A stretch of DNA of 53,340 bases from Oscillospiraceae bacterium (GTDB lineage: Bacteria > Bacillota > Clostridia > Oscillospirales > SIG627), in assembly GCA_015063985.1 (NCBI GenBank), contig SVTC01000015.1:1-53340 (forward strand), given 5' to 3'. A model generated the notes under the pieces. That model made no database searches. It was not told the origin of the DNA and saw only the letters and a list, made by a program, of their open reading frames with translations. Position numbers and translations under genes: made by a program. Positions 25,647 through 34,392 of the stretch are shown here, piece after piece (positions within the stretch are counted from its first letter, which is position 1; each line of letters starts with the position of its first letter).

Positions 25647-27239
25647 TCATTCCGATCTGTACTGATCCTCGGGAAGAATAAACTCCAGCTCCTCCCTGTA
25701 ATCCTCTATCACAGCTCCGTCGGGGCTGAGGATAACGTCCCCTACGGTATTGCTTGCCTTATTGTTTACACGCCTTAAAAGGCTATCGAAAAGCTGACCG
25801 CGCTTTTTGGCGTATTCGGCAGCCTCCGCCTTACTTTGATACAAAAGAGCCACGGTAAAGCCAAGCTCCACCTTATCCAGCGAGGCGCAAAGCTCCGTGA
25901 TATCCTCAAGGCTGTCAGATGCCTCGTAAAGAGCCTCCTTGGGCTCCTCGGACGTTTTTTCGGCTTTGGGATCAAGCTTTCCGATCTCCACGGTCTGACC
26001 CGCGTCATCGACGTCCTTAGTCAAAATACGGGTATTTTCCCAGGAACGATCCTCTATCGTCCTGGCCTTTTCCATATCCACCCGCAGCACACGGGGCTCA
26101 GCCCTCGTTTCCGACGAAAGCTCCCTTTTTACCGCCTCGTAGGATGACGAGCCGAAGTATTCCTCAAAGCATCTGTCAATAAAATCCTTATGTGTTTTTG
26201 ATATATCCACACCCAAAAATCTGCCGCGGACACCTACCTTTTTCCTCACACAGTTATCTATATATTTAATAAGCGAGGAATAACGTCCCTTTACGTTGAT
26301 ATCTCCCGCCAAGGGAAGATAATCCACGGTAATAAAGCGCTTTCTTTCGGGGCTTACGGTTGCGTTATTATAAAGATAACGCTTCATTTTCACAGAGGTG
26401 GGTATCTTTATACTTAAAAACTCCTCTTTCGTTCCGCCCTCTCTTAAAAAGCCAACGGAAAAAAGCTTTGCCAAAAATCCGTCGAGAGCGGATCTGTAAA
26501 GCCCGTTTTCTCTGTAGACCCTCACCGAATCAAATCGGTAGTCACAAAGATTCTTCGTTACGGTGTCCGCTGCCACGGCTCCGTCAAGCCCGCCCTTTTT
26601 CAGCACCCAATCAAAAATATAGGAATTAAAGATAACGGGCGGTCTTTGGAAGCCGAGGTGAGGCAAAATGCCGTCCAGCTCCTCATAGGGAAGCTCCAGC
26701 CCCCACTCCATACAAAAATCAAACACCCAATCGCAGAAAAGTCTGTCGATCACGGCAAAATCGCCTCTGTAGCTCTTCCAAAGCCAGATAAGCAGCTCCA
26801 GGCTTTTTGCAGTGTCCAGTTCATCTCCCAGATTCAACAGCTCGTAAACGTAAAGAAGAAAATAGGAATAATCCGTTTTTTGGTACTGCCTGTTTTCCGC
26901 CGAAGCACGAAAAGCAAGATAGCTTTCAAGCTGTGCGCCGTCCAATCTATCGTAATCGGGACTGTAGGAAAAGAAGCTGTAATGAGCCCTGTCGCCGCGG
27001 GGCTTCAGCTCCCTTGTCCTTCGTGCGCGCTTTAAAAAGCTTTCTCCCGTCACCGAGCAGATACCCTTATATATCTTCACGGAAACCATGACCGCCGAAC
27101 CCGAAAAGCTCCTTTCAACAAAGGGAGCATTCTCCTCGGAGGTCATCTGCCGAAGCTTGGATATCTCCACAGACTCCATTCTCTGCGAGCGCTTCGGTAA
27201 GAGTCTGTCCACGCTCCAGAAAAAATCGTCTCCTGCCAT
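25647..27239 (-). CDS. TerB_N / TerB_C domain protein
   Basis: A 530-aa soluble protein. Residues ~65-230 match the TerB_N domain (PDYDRLDGAQLESYLAFRAS then DYSYFLLYVYELLNLGDELD, with several conserved aromatic and Trp residues), and ~390-525 match TerB_C (SKAEAAEYAKKRGQLFDSLL and SNTVGDVILSPDGAVIEDYR). The metal-binding TerB core found between these domains in tellurite-stress proteins is not evident. TerB_N/TerB_C proteins were described from Ter-linked systems with ATPases and helicases by comparative genomics. No clear Shine-Dalgarno precedes the start, 3 bp after the DUF4956 stop, so translation is probably coupled. It opens the four-gene module and may be its recognition or scaffold subunit; that is inference. 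Confidence 0.8.
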   Translation of the reverse strand: MAGDDFFWSVDRLLPKRSQRMESVEISKLRQMTSEENAPFVERSFSGSAVMVSVKIYKGICSVTGESFLKRARRTRELKPRGDRAHYSFFSYSPDYDRLDGAQLESYLAFRASAENRQYQKTDYSYFLLYVYELLNLGDELDTAKSLELLIWLWKSYRGDFAVIDRLFCDWVFDFCMEWGLELPYEELDGILPHLGFQRPPVIFNSYIFDWVLKKGGLDGAVAADTVTKNLCDYRFDSVRVYRENGLYRSALDGFLAKLFSVGFLREGGTKEEFLSIKIPTSVKMKRYLYNNATVSPERKRFITVDYLPLAGDINVKGRYSSLIKYIDNCVRKKVGVRGRFLGVDISKTHKDFIDRCFEEYFGSSSYEAVKRELSSETRAEPRVLRVDMEKARTIEDRSWENTRILTKDVDDAGQTVEIGKLDPKAEKTSEEPKEALYEASDSLEDITELCASLDKVELGFTVALLYQSKAEAAEYAKKRGQLFDSLLRRVNNKASNTVGDVILSPDGAVIEDYREELEFILPEDQYRSE

Positions 27240-27242
27240 AGC

Positions 27243-27917
27243 TTAAAGCATTGTGTCTGCGTTATAGCTTACCGCGCTTACGTCCAGCACTCCGGGGATC
27301 TTTGCAAGAACGTCCACCTTCTTAAGGGAGGCGTTGTCCAGACGGATCTCCAGGCAAAGCTCAACAACTCCCGAGGAAAGAGTACGGGACTTGACCTTGG
27401 TGTTGGGAAGATTCTTCAAAGCGCTTTCAACGGTGACCTTTTCCGCATCTGCATAACGGATGACCAAAAGGTAAGGACTCTTGGAAATCCTTGCGCCGAT
27501 GATAAAGCAAATAATGTACAAAACGCCCAGAAGCACCGTGGACACAAGCGCGATAAGTCTGAGTCCCGCTCCGGACATAATACCTGCCGCGATAGCCCAG
27601 AACATAAAGAGGGTATCGGTGGAATCCTTTACGGCGGTACGGAATCTGACAATACTCAGCGCACCCACCATACCAAGGCTGAGGGCAAGATTGGAAACGA
27701 CCGTCATAATTATAACGGAGGTGATCATGGAAAGAAGCACCAAGCCAAGACAGAAGCTCTTGGATATAAGCACGCCCGTGTAGGTAAGCTTATATATCCA
27801 CATCACGAAAAGTCCCAGAACAAAGGCACTCAGAAGGGTGAGAAATACGTCCCCAACTCCCAGATCCGAGGAAAACTCCTCAACAAACTTGTCCTTTATC
27901 ATATCAATAAAGCTCAT
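27243..27917 (-). CDS. DUF4956 membrane protein of the CotH-VTC cluster
   Basis: A 224-aa protein with four transmembrane helices in the first ~145 residues and a soluble ferredoxin-like C-terminal domain (~150-224). The motif SNLALSLGMVGALSIVRFRT (residues ~75-94) is the hallmark of DUF4956. The gene is widely found beside VTC-domain polyphosphate polymerases and CotH proteins, as here. A channel or transporter part linked to polyphosphate has been suggested for this family; the precise role is not known. AAAGGAATAG precedes the start. Confidence 0.9.
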   Translation of the reverse strand: MSFIDMIKDKFVEEFSSDLGVGDVFLTLLSAFVLGLFVMWIYKLTYTGVLISKSFCLGLVLLSMITSVIIMTVVSNLALSLGMVGALSIVRFRTAVKDSTDTLFMFWAIAAGIMSGAGLRLIALVSTVLLGVLYIICFIIGARISKSPYLLVIRYADAEKVTVESALKNLPNTKVKSRTLSSGVVELCLEIRLDNASLKKVDVLAKIPGVLDVSAVSYNADTML

Positions 27918-27938
27918 TTTACTATTCCTTTCTGCTAC

Positions 27939-28616
27939 TCATAAGGTTTCACAGCACAAGCAGTATTTGCTCACTGCCGATCTGTTTTTCGCAACGTCCT
28001 CAAAAAGACATTTGATCTGCGGAGGAAGAACGGTATCGAACTTTACCTCCAAAACGACACTGTTTGCATCGATCACGGGAATCTCTCCCGCTAAATTAAA
28101 GGCATCACCCGTAAAGCGCTTTGCCCGTATGTCTTGGTCAAGGGTTATCCTGACGTTTGATATAGGATAGGAAAACACGGTCCTGTTGTAATCCACTATG
28201 ACCAGAGGCCTGAGGAGCCTCGTCCTGCAAAGCACGTCGTAGTATCCCAAAAGCCCCTTGCTCTCTCCTATGCAAAGCCCCTTCATCATCATCCGCATCT
28301 GCCCCATATCTATTCTTTGGGAGGTCTTTTGGATCTTATCCGCGATCTTTTTCTTTTGCTCAAAGACCATAAAGGAGCTGTCCATATTGTAAAAGCGAAC
28401 TCGGAACTTATCTCTTTTTTCCACTCCCGAAAGCTTATCTCTGAAGGCGGTGTAATCCATATCGTCAAAATACACGCTTCTGATAAAATAAGGCTCAAAG
28501 CCGTCGGCGTGGCTATCGGGATGCATTATTTTACTGAGCCTGCTTTTTATTATCGCCGCCGCGGGACGGGAAATATAGTATTTAAGCTCGTTACGCAATA
28601 CCCTTCTTTCCATCAT
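27939..28616 (-). CDS. VTC-domain polyphosphate polymerase
   Basis: A 225-aa protein matching the VTC domain (CYTH/TTM superfamily), which in yeast Vtc4 makes polyphosphate from ATP inside an eight-stranded tunnel. Tunnel-lining basic and acidic residues are visible: RNELKYYIS at the start, FIRSVYFDD, KFRVRFYN, FEQKKKI, VDYNRTVF, and VLEVKFD near residue 195. There is no membrane segment; the adjacent DUF4956 protein probably supplies one. ATGA overlap with cotH upstream. Confidence 0.9.
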   Translation of the reverse strand: MMERRVLRNELKYYISRPAAAIIKSRLSKIMHPDSHADGFEPYFIRSVYFDDMDYTAFRDKLSGVEKRDKFRVRFYNMDSSFMVFEQKKKIADKIQKTSQRIDMGQMRMMMKGLCIGESKGLLGYYDVLCRTRLLRPLVIVDYNRTVFSYPISNVRITLDQDIRAKRFTGDAFNLAGEIPVIDANSVVLEVKFDTVLPPQIKCLFEDVAKNRSAVSKYCLCCETL

Positions 28617-31600
28617 ATCCCCCCGAAATACTTATTTACTTCACTATCGGAAAGCCCCATAGTGCTTTTTACGTTATCGATTATCTCACGGGCTCTTGTC
28701 ACACCGCTTTTCCCCTTGACGAATTTTCTTAAGGTCTCCACCGCATTCTCCCAGGATGAATAGCTCATATTCCAGCGTTCTCTTTCTCTGGGCATCTCGT
28801 CGCGGATGCTCTCATAAAGTCCATCGATGACACTTAATACGTTTTCCTCGCTGAAGGTGGTGGAAAGCTGCATTGCAAGCCGTTTAAGAAAATAATCCTT
28901 AAACTCTCCGTTTTTCATCAAGGCACGCATTATGGTGCAGACGTCCGCGTAATACTGGGTGGAGGAGATAAGATAACTGTAGGGGTTGGCATTTCTGTAA
29001 AAGGTCAGATCGAAATCATAAAGTATCCAACGCCATTTTCCGTCGCCGCTGTCGGTCTTAAAAAATCTGATATTATCCAGATCGCTGTTTCCGACGTATG
29101 CCTGAGCGATAAACCAATCTATATAGCTGTCAAGGCAAACTCTGTCCTTAACGTATCGGTAATTTGCCTCAACGGAAAGATCGTGGCTCTTAACGTAGCT
29201 CACAAGCTCTCTGTACTCCTTGGCGGAGCCGTAATTGACTGCGCCCATATACCCCAGAAGATCCACCTTTTCTTCTTCCACGTTATATTTTGCCGCAACG
29301 AAATCCTCGTCAAGCTTTTCTCTGAAGCAATAAACTCCCCAATACTCTCCGTTAAGGTATAAAACGCAATATCTGTAGTCCTGGACCTCGGTCTCGGGCA
29401 TTCCCTGAGCGCAAAGCTCACTAATCACGGCGTCTCTTATAAGGGAGCTCTTATAATCCTGCGAGCCCGATCTTAAAACGAGACTGTCAAAAAGATTTAC
29501 CTCCGTGTTACCGAAAAGATCGTAGCAAAGCTTTCCCTGCCCGTATTCCTGCTTGAATTTGACCTGGAAGCTCTTCTTGTCCAGCGCCCTTCCCGTGTTT
29601 CCGAATATTTTAACACCGCAGTTTACGCTGAAGCCGCTTTTGCCGGCCTCGTAAAAGCTTATATTACCCGCCTTTTCCCAATCCTTGTAAAAATTGGCTC
29701 CGCGATAGGGACTCACACTTGAGGCGCCCGGCCCCATAACGTAAATGCCCGTATTGTAGTCCCACAGATCGCTCGGGTCAAGGCTGAGACTTACTATCGG
29801 AAGGCTGTGACCCTCGTTGAGAAAAAAACTGTAGCTGACGCTTTCGCTGTCCAGCATTCCCTCGCTGACACACATCGCTCTGATGACCGTGCTTTTTTCA
29901 AGAAGGATAGGTCCGCTGTAAAGCTTTGAGCCTCTGTGGGGTGCCGAACCGTCAAGAGTGTAATATATGCTCCCCTGCCCCGCAAGCTCTACGGAAAGCT
30001 TTTCCACGTCGTTGTGAGCTCCGGGAAGAGTCAGTGTGGCGGGAGAAGAGGCTATGAGCCTTTTTCCGTCCCTATTATCCGCCCCGGGTGTAGGAGAAGC
30101 AAAGTAGAAAAAGCCCTTGTTTTTATCCATTCTGCCGCGGCTTCCCTGCACGGAAAGCTCTCCCGCAAATACCGCATCGCAAAGCCTTGAGGAGGCGTCG
30201 AACAAAAACACCGAATCGCCGTCGTTATCAAGAGTAAAGGAGGTATGCTTATAGCTCTTGGTGGTGAGACCTTCGTCTCCCGAGCAAAGCACAACGTAGC
30301 ACTCTCCCGATTTAAGGCTTATCTTCGGAAGCTGCCACATCCCGGGCTTGTCTCTTGAATCGGAAAGATAATATCCGCTCAGATCAATTTCCTGCGAGGA
30401 AAGATTCTTAAGCTCGATCCAATCGTAGCACTCTCCGTAGCTTTGAGGAAGCACTGTGGAGTTGGAGTGCATTACCTCGTTTATAACGAGTCCCGCTGCC
30501 TCGGGAAGGCTCTGACAATACTTTTCCAGACCCTCAGCGGTATTTGCAAAGCCCGGCGTGGGATCACTGCAAAGGATCATTTTCCCCTCTGCATCTCTTG
30601 CAAGCGAAAGGTTCTCCTCAAGGATCTCGTAGCTCACGGAATCCACCACCGCTCCCCAGGGAGCGCAAAGCTTCACCGTCTCACTGTTACGGGAAAGCTT
30701 GAAATCGCAGTGCAGGCTTGAGTCATCGCTCTTTTTCGAGTCCGCCCAAACGATCGCGCATTCGCCCGATTTGAGTTCACCGCTTAAGGATATCTCGCCC
30801 CTGATCTCACTGTCGGTAAGATAAAAGCCCGAAATATCAATAGTTTCATTGCTGACGTTTTTGATCTCTATCCAGTCACTGCAAAGGTCAAAGCCGCCGC
30901 CAAAGCCCACTGTATAGGAGCTTACAAGCTCGTTTATCACAAGCTTGCCCTTGTAAACGTCCATTTTGTCGGCGCTGAGCTGACCCTTGACCCCCGGAGT
31001 CTGGGCATAGGTGGCAAAATACTCTCCGTCATCCCCAAGCTGCCAGGCCTGATCCGAAGAAAGCTCGGGATATGAAAGCTTTGTAACAAGAGCACCCTCG
31101 GTATCGAAAATATACAGGCTCTCGCCGGAGGAGGAAAGCCTGAAGGAGGTGTGAAGCTCGTTTTCAAGCACGGTATTCTTACCGGATGCAAAGACCACAA
31201 CGCTCTCGCCCGGCTCTATCACGGTGCTTGTCATCACCGCCCAGGCAAAGGGATCGGACGCCGAGGTGCTTATTCCAAAGCCCGAAATATCCACCGCGGT
31301 CTGACCGGGATTTGTTATCTCGAGCCAATCGTGCCTCTCGTCCGCCTTATCGGTAAGACCGCTTTTATTCTGCGCCACAAGCTCGCTTATCACAAGCTCC
31401 GTCGGGCTTTGTATCATCTCACCTGCGCCACTCTGCTCCAGTGCCGCCTTATGTCCCTCGGCGGTATTTGCAAAGCCCGGGGAGGGCTCGTCGCAGACAG
31501 TGTAGCCCTTTTCCGTTGCGACCATACTCTGATTCTCATCAAGAGCAAAGGTCACCGCGCTGCATATATCCTTGGAGGTGGAGCTGATAAGATACACCGT

Positions 31601-32005
31601 CTCTCCTCCCGATTTTGAAAGACCGAAGGAAGCATATTTGGCATTTTGGGCAGAGGGCAGACACCACACTACCTTAAAGCCGCCCGATTCCAGCACGGTG
31701 CCCGTGGGGAATACGTAGCCGACCGTATCTCTATCGTCGGTAAGTATCATTCCCGACAGATCCACAGCCTCGTCCGAAAGGTTTTCTATCTCTATCCAAT
31801 CACCGATGATCCCGTTGGGGTCGGCATAAACGGAATTGGAAAGCATCATTTCGCTGATCCGCAGCTTTATGCCGTCGTCGTTGGAGTGCCTTACCGCAGA
31901 GCCCACGATGCACATCACCACTGCGGCAACGAGTATTACTCCTATCAGTACAAAACCGCTTTTATTCTTTTCTATAAATCTTTTTCTTGCGGGGTTATTC
32001 TTCAT
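28613..32005 (-). CDS. CotH-type protein kinase with four lamin-tail domains
   Basis: A 1130-aa membrane-anchored protein: cytoplasmic start, one transmembrane helix (residues ~15-38), four lamin-tail domains (about 45-165, 200-330, 355-480, 505-640, each with a DWIEIxN and DLSG/DISG core), a chitobiase C-terminal-like domain (~660-740, IYYTLDGSAP), and a CotH domain (~745-1110). CotH is an atypical kinase of spore coats; its metal-binding block is intact as WRWILYDFDLTF near residue 998. Start ATG 32005 follows TTGGAGACAG and lies after the stop of the preceding gene; an earlier in-frame ATG at 32038 would overlap it. Together with the VTC and DUF4956 genes it forms the known CotH-VTC-DUF4956 set. 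Its extracytoplasmic substrate is unknown. Confidence 0.9.
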   Translation of the reverse strand: MKNNPARKRFIEKNKSGFVLIGVILVAAVVMCIVGSAVRHSNDDGIKLRISEMMLSNSVYADPNGIIGDWIEIENLSDEAVDLSGMILTDDRDTVGYVFPTGTVLESGGFKVVWCLPSAQNAKYASFGLSKSGGETVYLISSTSKDICSAVTFALDENQSMVATEKGYTVCDEPSPGFANTAEGHKAALEQSGAGEMIQSPTELVISELVAQNKSGLTDKADERHDWLEITNPGQTAVDISGFGISTSASDPFAWAVMTSTVIEPGESVVVFASGKNTVLENELHTSFRLSSSGESLYIFDTEGALVTKLSYPELSSDQAWQLGDDGEYFATYAQTPGVKGQLSADKMDVYKGKLVINELVSSYTVGFGGGFDLCSDWIEIKNVSNETIDISGFYLTDSEIRGEISLSGELKSGECAIVWADSKKSDDSSLHCDFKLSRNSETVKLCAPWGAVVDSVSYEILEENLSLARDAEGKMILCSDPTPGFANTAEGLEKYCQSLPEAAGLVINEVMHSNSTVLPQSYGECYDWIELKNLSSQEIDLSGYYLSDSRDKPGMWQLPKISLKSGECYVVLCSGDEGLTTKSYKHTSFTLDNDGDSVFLFDASSRLCDAVFAGELSVQGSRGRMDKNKGFFYFASPTPGADNRDGKRLIASSPATLTLPGAHNDVEKLSVELAGQGSIYYTLDGSAPHRGSKLYSGPILLEKSTVIRAMCVSEGMLDSESVSYSFFLNEGHSLPIVSLSLDPSDLWDYNTGIYVMGPGASSVSPYRGANFYKDWEKAGNISFYEAGKSGFSVNCGVKIFGNTGRALDKKSFQVKFKQEYGQGKLCYDLFGNTEVNLFDSLVLRSGSQDYKSSLIRDAVISELCAQGMPETEVQDYRYCVLYLNGEYWGVYCFREKLDEDFVAAKYNVEEEKVDLLGYMGAVNYGSAKEYRELVSYVKSHDLSVEANYRYVKDRVCLDSYIDWFIAQAYVGNSDLDNIRFFKTDSGDGKWRWILYDFDLTFYRNANPYSYLISSTQYYADVCTIMRALMKNGEFKDYFLKRLAMQLSTTFSEENVLSVIDGLYESIRDEMPRERERWNMSYSSWENAVETLRKFVKGKSGVTRAREIIDNVKSTMGLSDSEVNKYFGGI

Positions 32006-32021
32006 TACTGTCTCCAAGCAT

Positions 32022-32678
32022 TCAGAACAGAGCCTCATCAGAGGTATAAAGACCCGTTCTGACTATTCTGCAATCATCGCAAAGCTGCTTTAGCTCCTCA
32101 TCCGCTTCAAAGCCCTTGACCACAAGCTCGGGGCTGAGATATCCCCTCTCGCCGCCTGCGGGCAGCATAAGCTCCGCTGCAAGATCATGTCCGTCGGTCT
32201 TCCATTGGATACGGCGAATAAGAGAGCTAAGCTCAATTTCCGTGCTCTTCCCCTTTCCCTTTTTCTCTACGGTAACGGGCTTCGAGAAATACTCCTTCGC
32301 CTTATCGTACAGCTCCGCTTTTTGGGGAAAGGTGAGGGTGTAGGAGCAAAATTCTATCAACGAAAGCTTCTTTTCGGGAGCCTCGTCTATCTCCAGTATT
32401 CTTATTCCTGCGGGAAGCTGCTCTCTTAAGCCCTCAAGGCTGCCCTTGGGACTGTCTGCCGTCAAAGCAACGTCCAGAAGCTCGCACAGACTTTCGGAGC
32501 CGACACTGAGAGGAAGGGCAAAATTGAGCTTGGGATGAGGAGAAAAGCCCTCGGAAAACCACAAGGGAGCCTCTATCCTTCTTAAAGCTCTTTGAAAGGT
32601 CCTTCCCATATCAAGGTGGGAAATATATTTAATATCGCCCATTTTTTCAAACTTTATCCTGACTAATCTCTTTTCCAT
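32022..32678 (-). CDS. DUF2344 / TIGR03936 radical-SAM-associated protein
   Basis: A 218-aa protein with the family start VRIKFEKMGDIKYISHLDMG and GFSPHPKLNFALPLSVG. DUF2344 proteins are usually fused to, or next to, the B12-binding radical SAM protein of the TIGR03960 family; that partner is not in this window, so it is detached here. Role in RNA or ribosome-linked modification is presumed from phylogenetic profile only. It starts 2 bp after the MnmM-like gene, behind AAAAGGACG. Confidence 0.88.
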   Translation of the reverse strand: MEKRLVRIKFEKMGDIKYISHLDMGRTFQRALRRIEAPLWFSEGFSPHPKLNFALPLSVGSESLCELLDVALTADSPKGSLEGLREQLPAGIRILEIDEAPEKKLSLIEFCSYTLTFPQKAELYDKAKEYFSKPVTVEKKGKGKSTEIELSSLIRRIQWKTDGHDLAAELMLPAGGERGYLSPELVVKGFEADEELKQLCDDCRIVRTGLYTSDEALF

Positions 32679-32680
32679 GC

Positions 32681-33253
32681 TTACGTCCTTTTTATAATAA
32701 ATGCAGGTATGGGAAAATCTCCCCTTCTGTTGACAAAATCCGTCACACAGACCGTAAAGCGATCACTGTCCACGGTCTTAAGAAATTCGGTAATGCTCTG
32801 CTTCTCCTCGTAGCCGCACTCCTTGCCGCAATAGATGCAAAGGCTTATAACTCCGCCCTCGGATATAAGCTCCATTGCCGCCTTCACCGCCCTGACGGAG
32901 GTCTCTCCGTGAGAAAAGATATTGTGATCACCGCCGGGAAGCCAGCCGAAATTGAACATTACTGCCCTGACACTGCCCCTTTCGGCGTAGGAGAGCAGAT
33001 TTTCGTGACTGTCGCAATAGACCTCCACTCTATCGGATAGCTCTCTTTGCCTTAACAGCTCAAGGGTGCTTTCCACCGCCTCCTGCTGAATATCAAAGGC
33101 CAGGACCCTTCCCTCTTCTCCCACAAGCTCGGCAAGAAAGGCGGTGTCTCTGCCCCTTCCCGCGGTGGCGTCGATAACAAGATCCCCCTTTTTCACGTGG
33201 GAGGCTATGAACTGATGACTGAAGCCCAGGGCGTTGAGAGGCATATTATTCAT
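32681..33253 (-). CDS. mnmM: MnmM/YtqB-family SAM-dependent methyltransferase
   Basis: A 190-aa class I methyltransferase of the rRNA_methylase/YtqB family. The SAM motif is VIDATAGRGRDTAFLAELVG (residues ~27-46), motif II FDIQQEA, and the family block FNFGWLPGGDHNIFS (~101-115). In Bacillus subtilis and Staphylococcus aureus this family was identified as MnmM, which methylates 5-aminomethyl-2-thiouridine at tRNA wobble position 34. ATGA-type overlap with the SGNH gene before it. Symbol rests on family similarity. Confidence 0.85.
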   Translation of the reverse strand: MNNMPLNALGFSHQFIASHVKKGDLVIDATAGRGRDTAFLAELVGEEGRVLAFDIQQEAVESTLELLRQRELSDRVEVYCDSHENLLSYAERGSVRAVMFNFGWLPGGDHNIFSHGETSVRAVKAAMELISEGGVISLCIYCGKECGYEEKQSITEFLKTVDSDRFTVCVTDFVNRRGDFPIPAFIIKRT

Positions 33254-34392
33254 TTCAGCTTCCTCAAAAACAGCTCTATGGCATCGGCGACAGACTCTGC
33301 CATTTTGTACATACCCAGATCGTTGGGGTGGCTTCCGTCAACCGTGCAGTCATATCTGTTGCGACCCGCAAAATAGCTTCTTCCGTCCACGAACATCACC
33401 CTTTCATCCCCTGCCTTTATGGCATTGGAGTAGGTGTTGTATATAACGTCTCTGCGGTACTTTGCATACCCGAAGGGCACTGTTCCGCCGTCAAAGCAAT
33501 AGGTCTGATTCTTCCACTCCCAATTGGGCATACTCAGCATGATAACGGGAGTATCGGGCTGCTTTTCCCTGAACTGCTTAAAGCCCCTCTCGTGGGAGCT
33601 CTTGAGGTAATCCACGCTTCCCGCATTGTGGTCGTAATCATAAACGAAAAAGGACATATCCAGAGAAGCGATATAGTCTATCATATCGGGCTCCGATTTT
33701 CCCGAGCCCGAGAAGCCCAGATTGATATGGTCGGCATCAAGCCACCTTGCCACCATTGCGGTATAGGCATTTCCCGGCCTTGAGGCGCATCCTCCCTGGG
33801 TCACGCTGTTGCCGTAAAATACTATGGGCTTTTCTATGGTGTACCTTTTTCCGTGATCCATCACCGCATCGGGAGCTATACCTATATAGACCTCGTCCAT
33901 TCTGTTATAAAGGGGGAAGTTTACGGTGTAAGAGTTCATCCCCTCTCTTTGGGTAAGCTCTCCCGAGCATACGTATCCCGTTTCGCCGTTTTTTATATCA
34001 GGTATAAAGGTCCTGTAATAAACGCTGTCATAGTCGGTGTCAAGGTAGAGGTCAAAGCCCGACACACCCGTTGCGGGCATATGGGGGAATTTGGACATTT
34101 TTTTATACACACACCTTAAGGCTATATAAGGACTGTCGGTGGAAAATCTCACCCTCGCACCGGAGGTATTGTAGTTAAGGCTCTGCACTCCGTCGTTGAC
34201 CCTTTCTGCAATCGACTCGGGCAAGCGCACGTAGGTGGAGTTATCGGCACTTCTCATTATTCCGTAAAGATCCAAGGGTGCGCATTTTACGTCATACCAC
34301 ACAAGGGGATACTTTAAGGATCTGTCAACGTAAAAATTCTTATCCACGGAGGCAATATCCTCCCCGTTTATTACCTTGATCTCTTCACTCAT
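33250..34392 (-). CDS. SGNH/GDSL-family hydrolase (copy 2 of tandem pair)
   Basis: A 380-aa esterase-type hydrolase. N-terminal ~185 residues form a beta-sandwich (the SGNH N-terminal domain); then the SGNH core: block I VFYGNSVTQGGCASRPG with the catalytic Ser, block II Gly in NLGFSGSG, and block V DGSHPNDLG with the Asp-x-x-His dyad. No signal peptide. I choose ATG 34392 (GGAGGAAGCT, ATGA overlap with the previous stop). It is a paralogue of the gene before it, with matching blocks throughout but clear divergence, so the duplication is not recent. Substrate unknown; de-acetylation of sugars is common in this family. Confidence 0.88.
   Translation of the reverse strand: MSEEIKVINGEDIASVDKNFYVDRSLKYPLVWYDVKCAPLDLYGIMRSADNSTYVRLPESIAERVNDGVQSLNYNTSGARVRFSTDSPYIALRCVYKKMSKFPHMPATGVSGFDLYLDTDYDSVYYRTFIPDIKNGETGYVCSGELTQREGMNSYTVNFPLYNRMDEVYIGIAPDAVMDHGKRYTIEKPIVFYGNSVTQGGCASRPGNAYTAMVARWLDADHINLGFSGSGKSEPDMIDYIASLDMSFFVYDYDHNAGSVDYLKSSHERGFKQFREKQPDTPVIMLSMPNWEWKNQTYCFDGGTVPFGYAKYRRDVIYNTYSNAIKAGDERVMFVDGRSYFAGRNRYDCTVDGSHPNDLGMYKMAESVADAIELFLRKLK

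Noticed and set aside
17707-27239. Type 2 BREX system
   Set aside because: BrxD-like and BrxHI-like genes are present, but the PglX methylase, PglZ phosphatase, PglY and PglW are not found anywhere in the window, so calling it BREX would be wrong.
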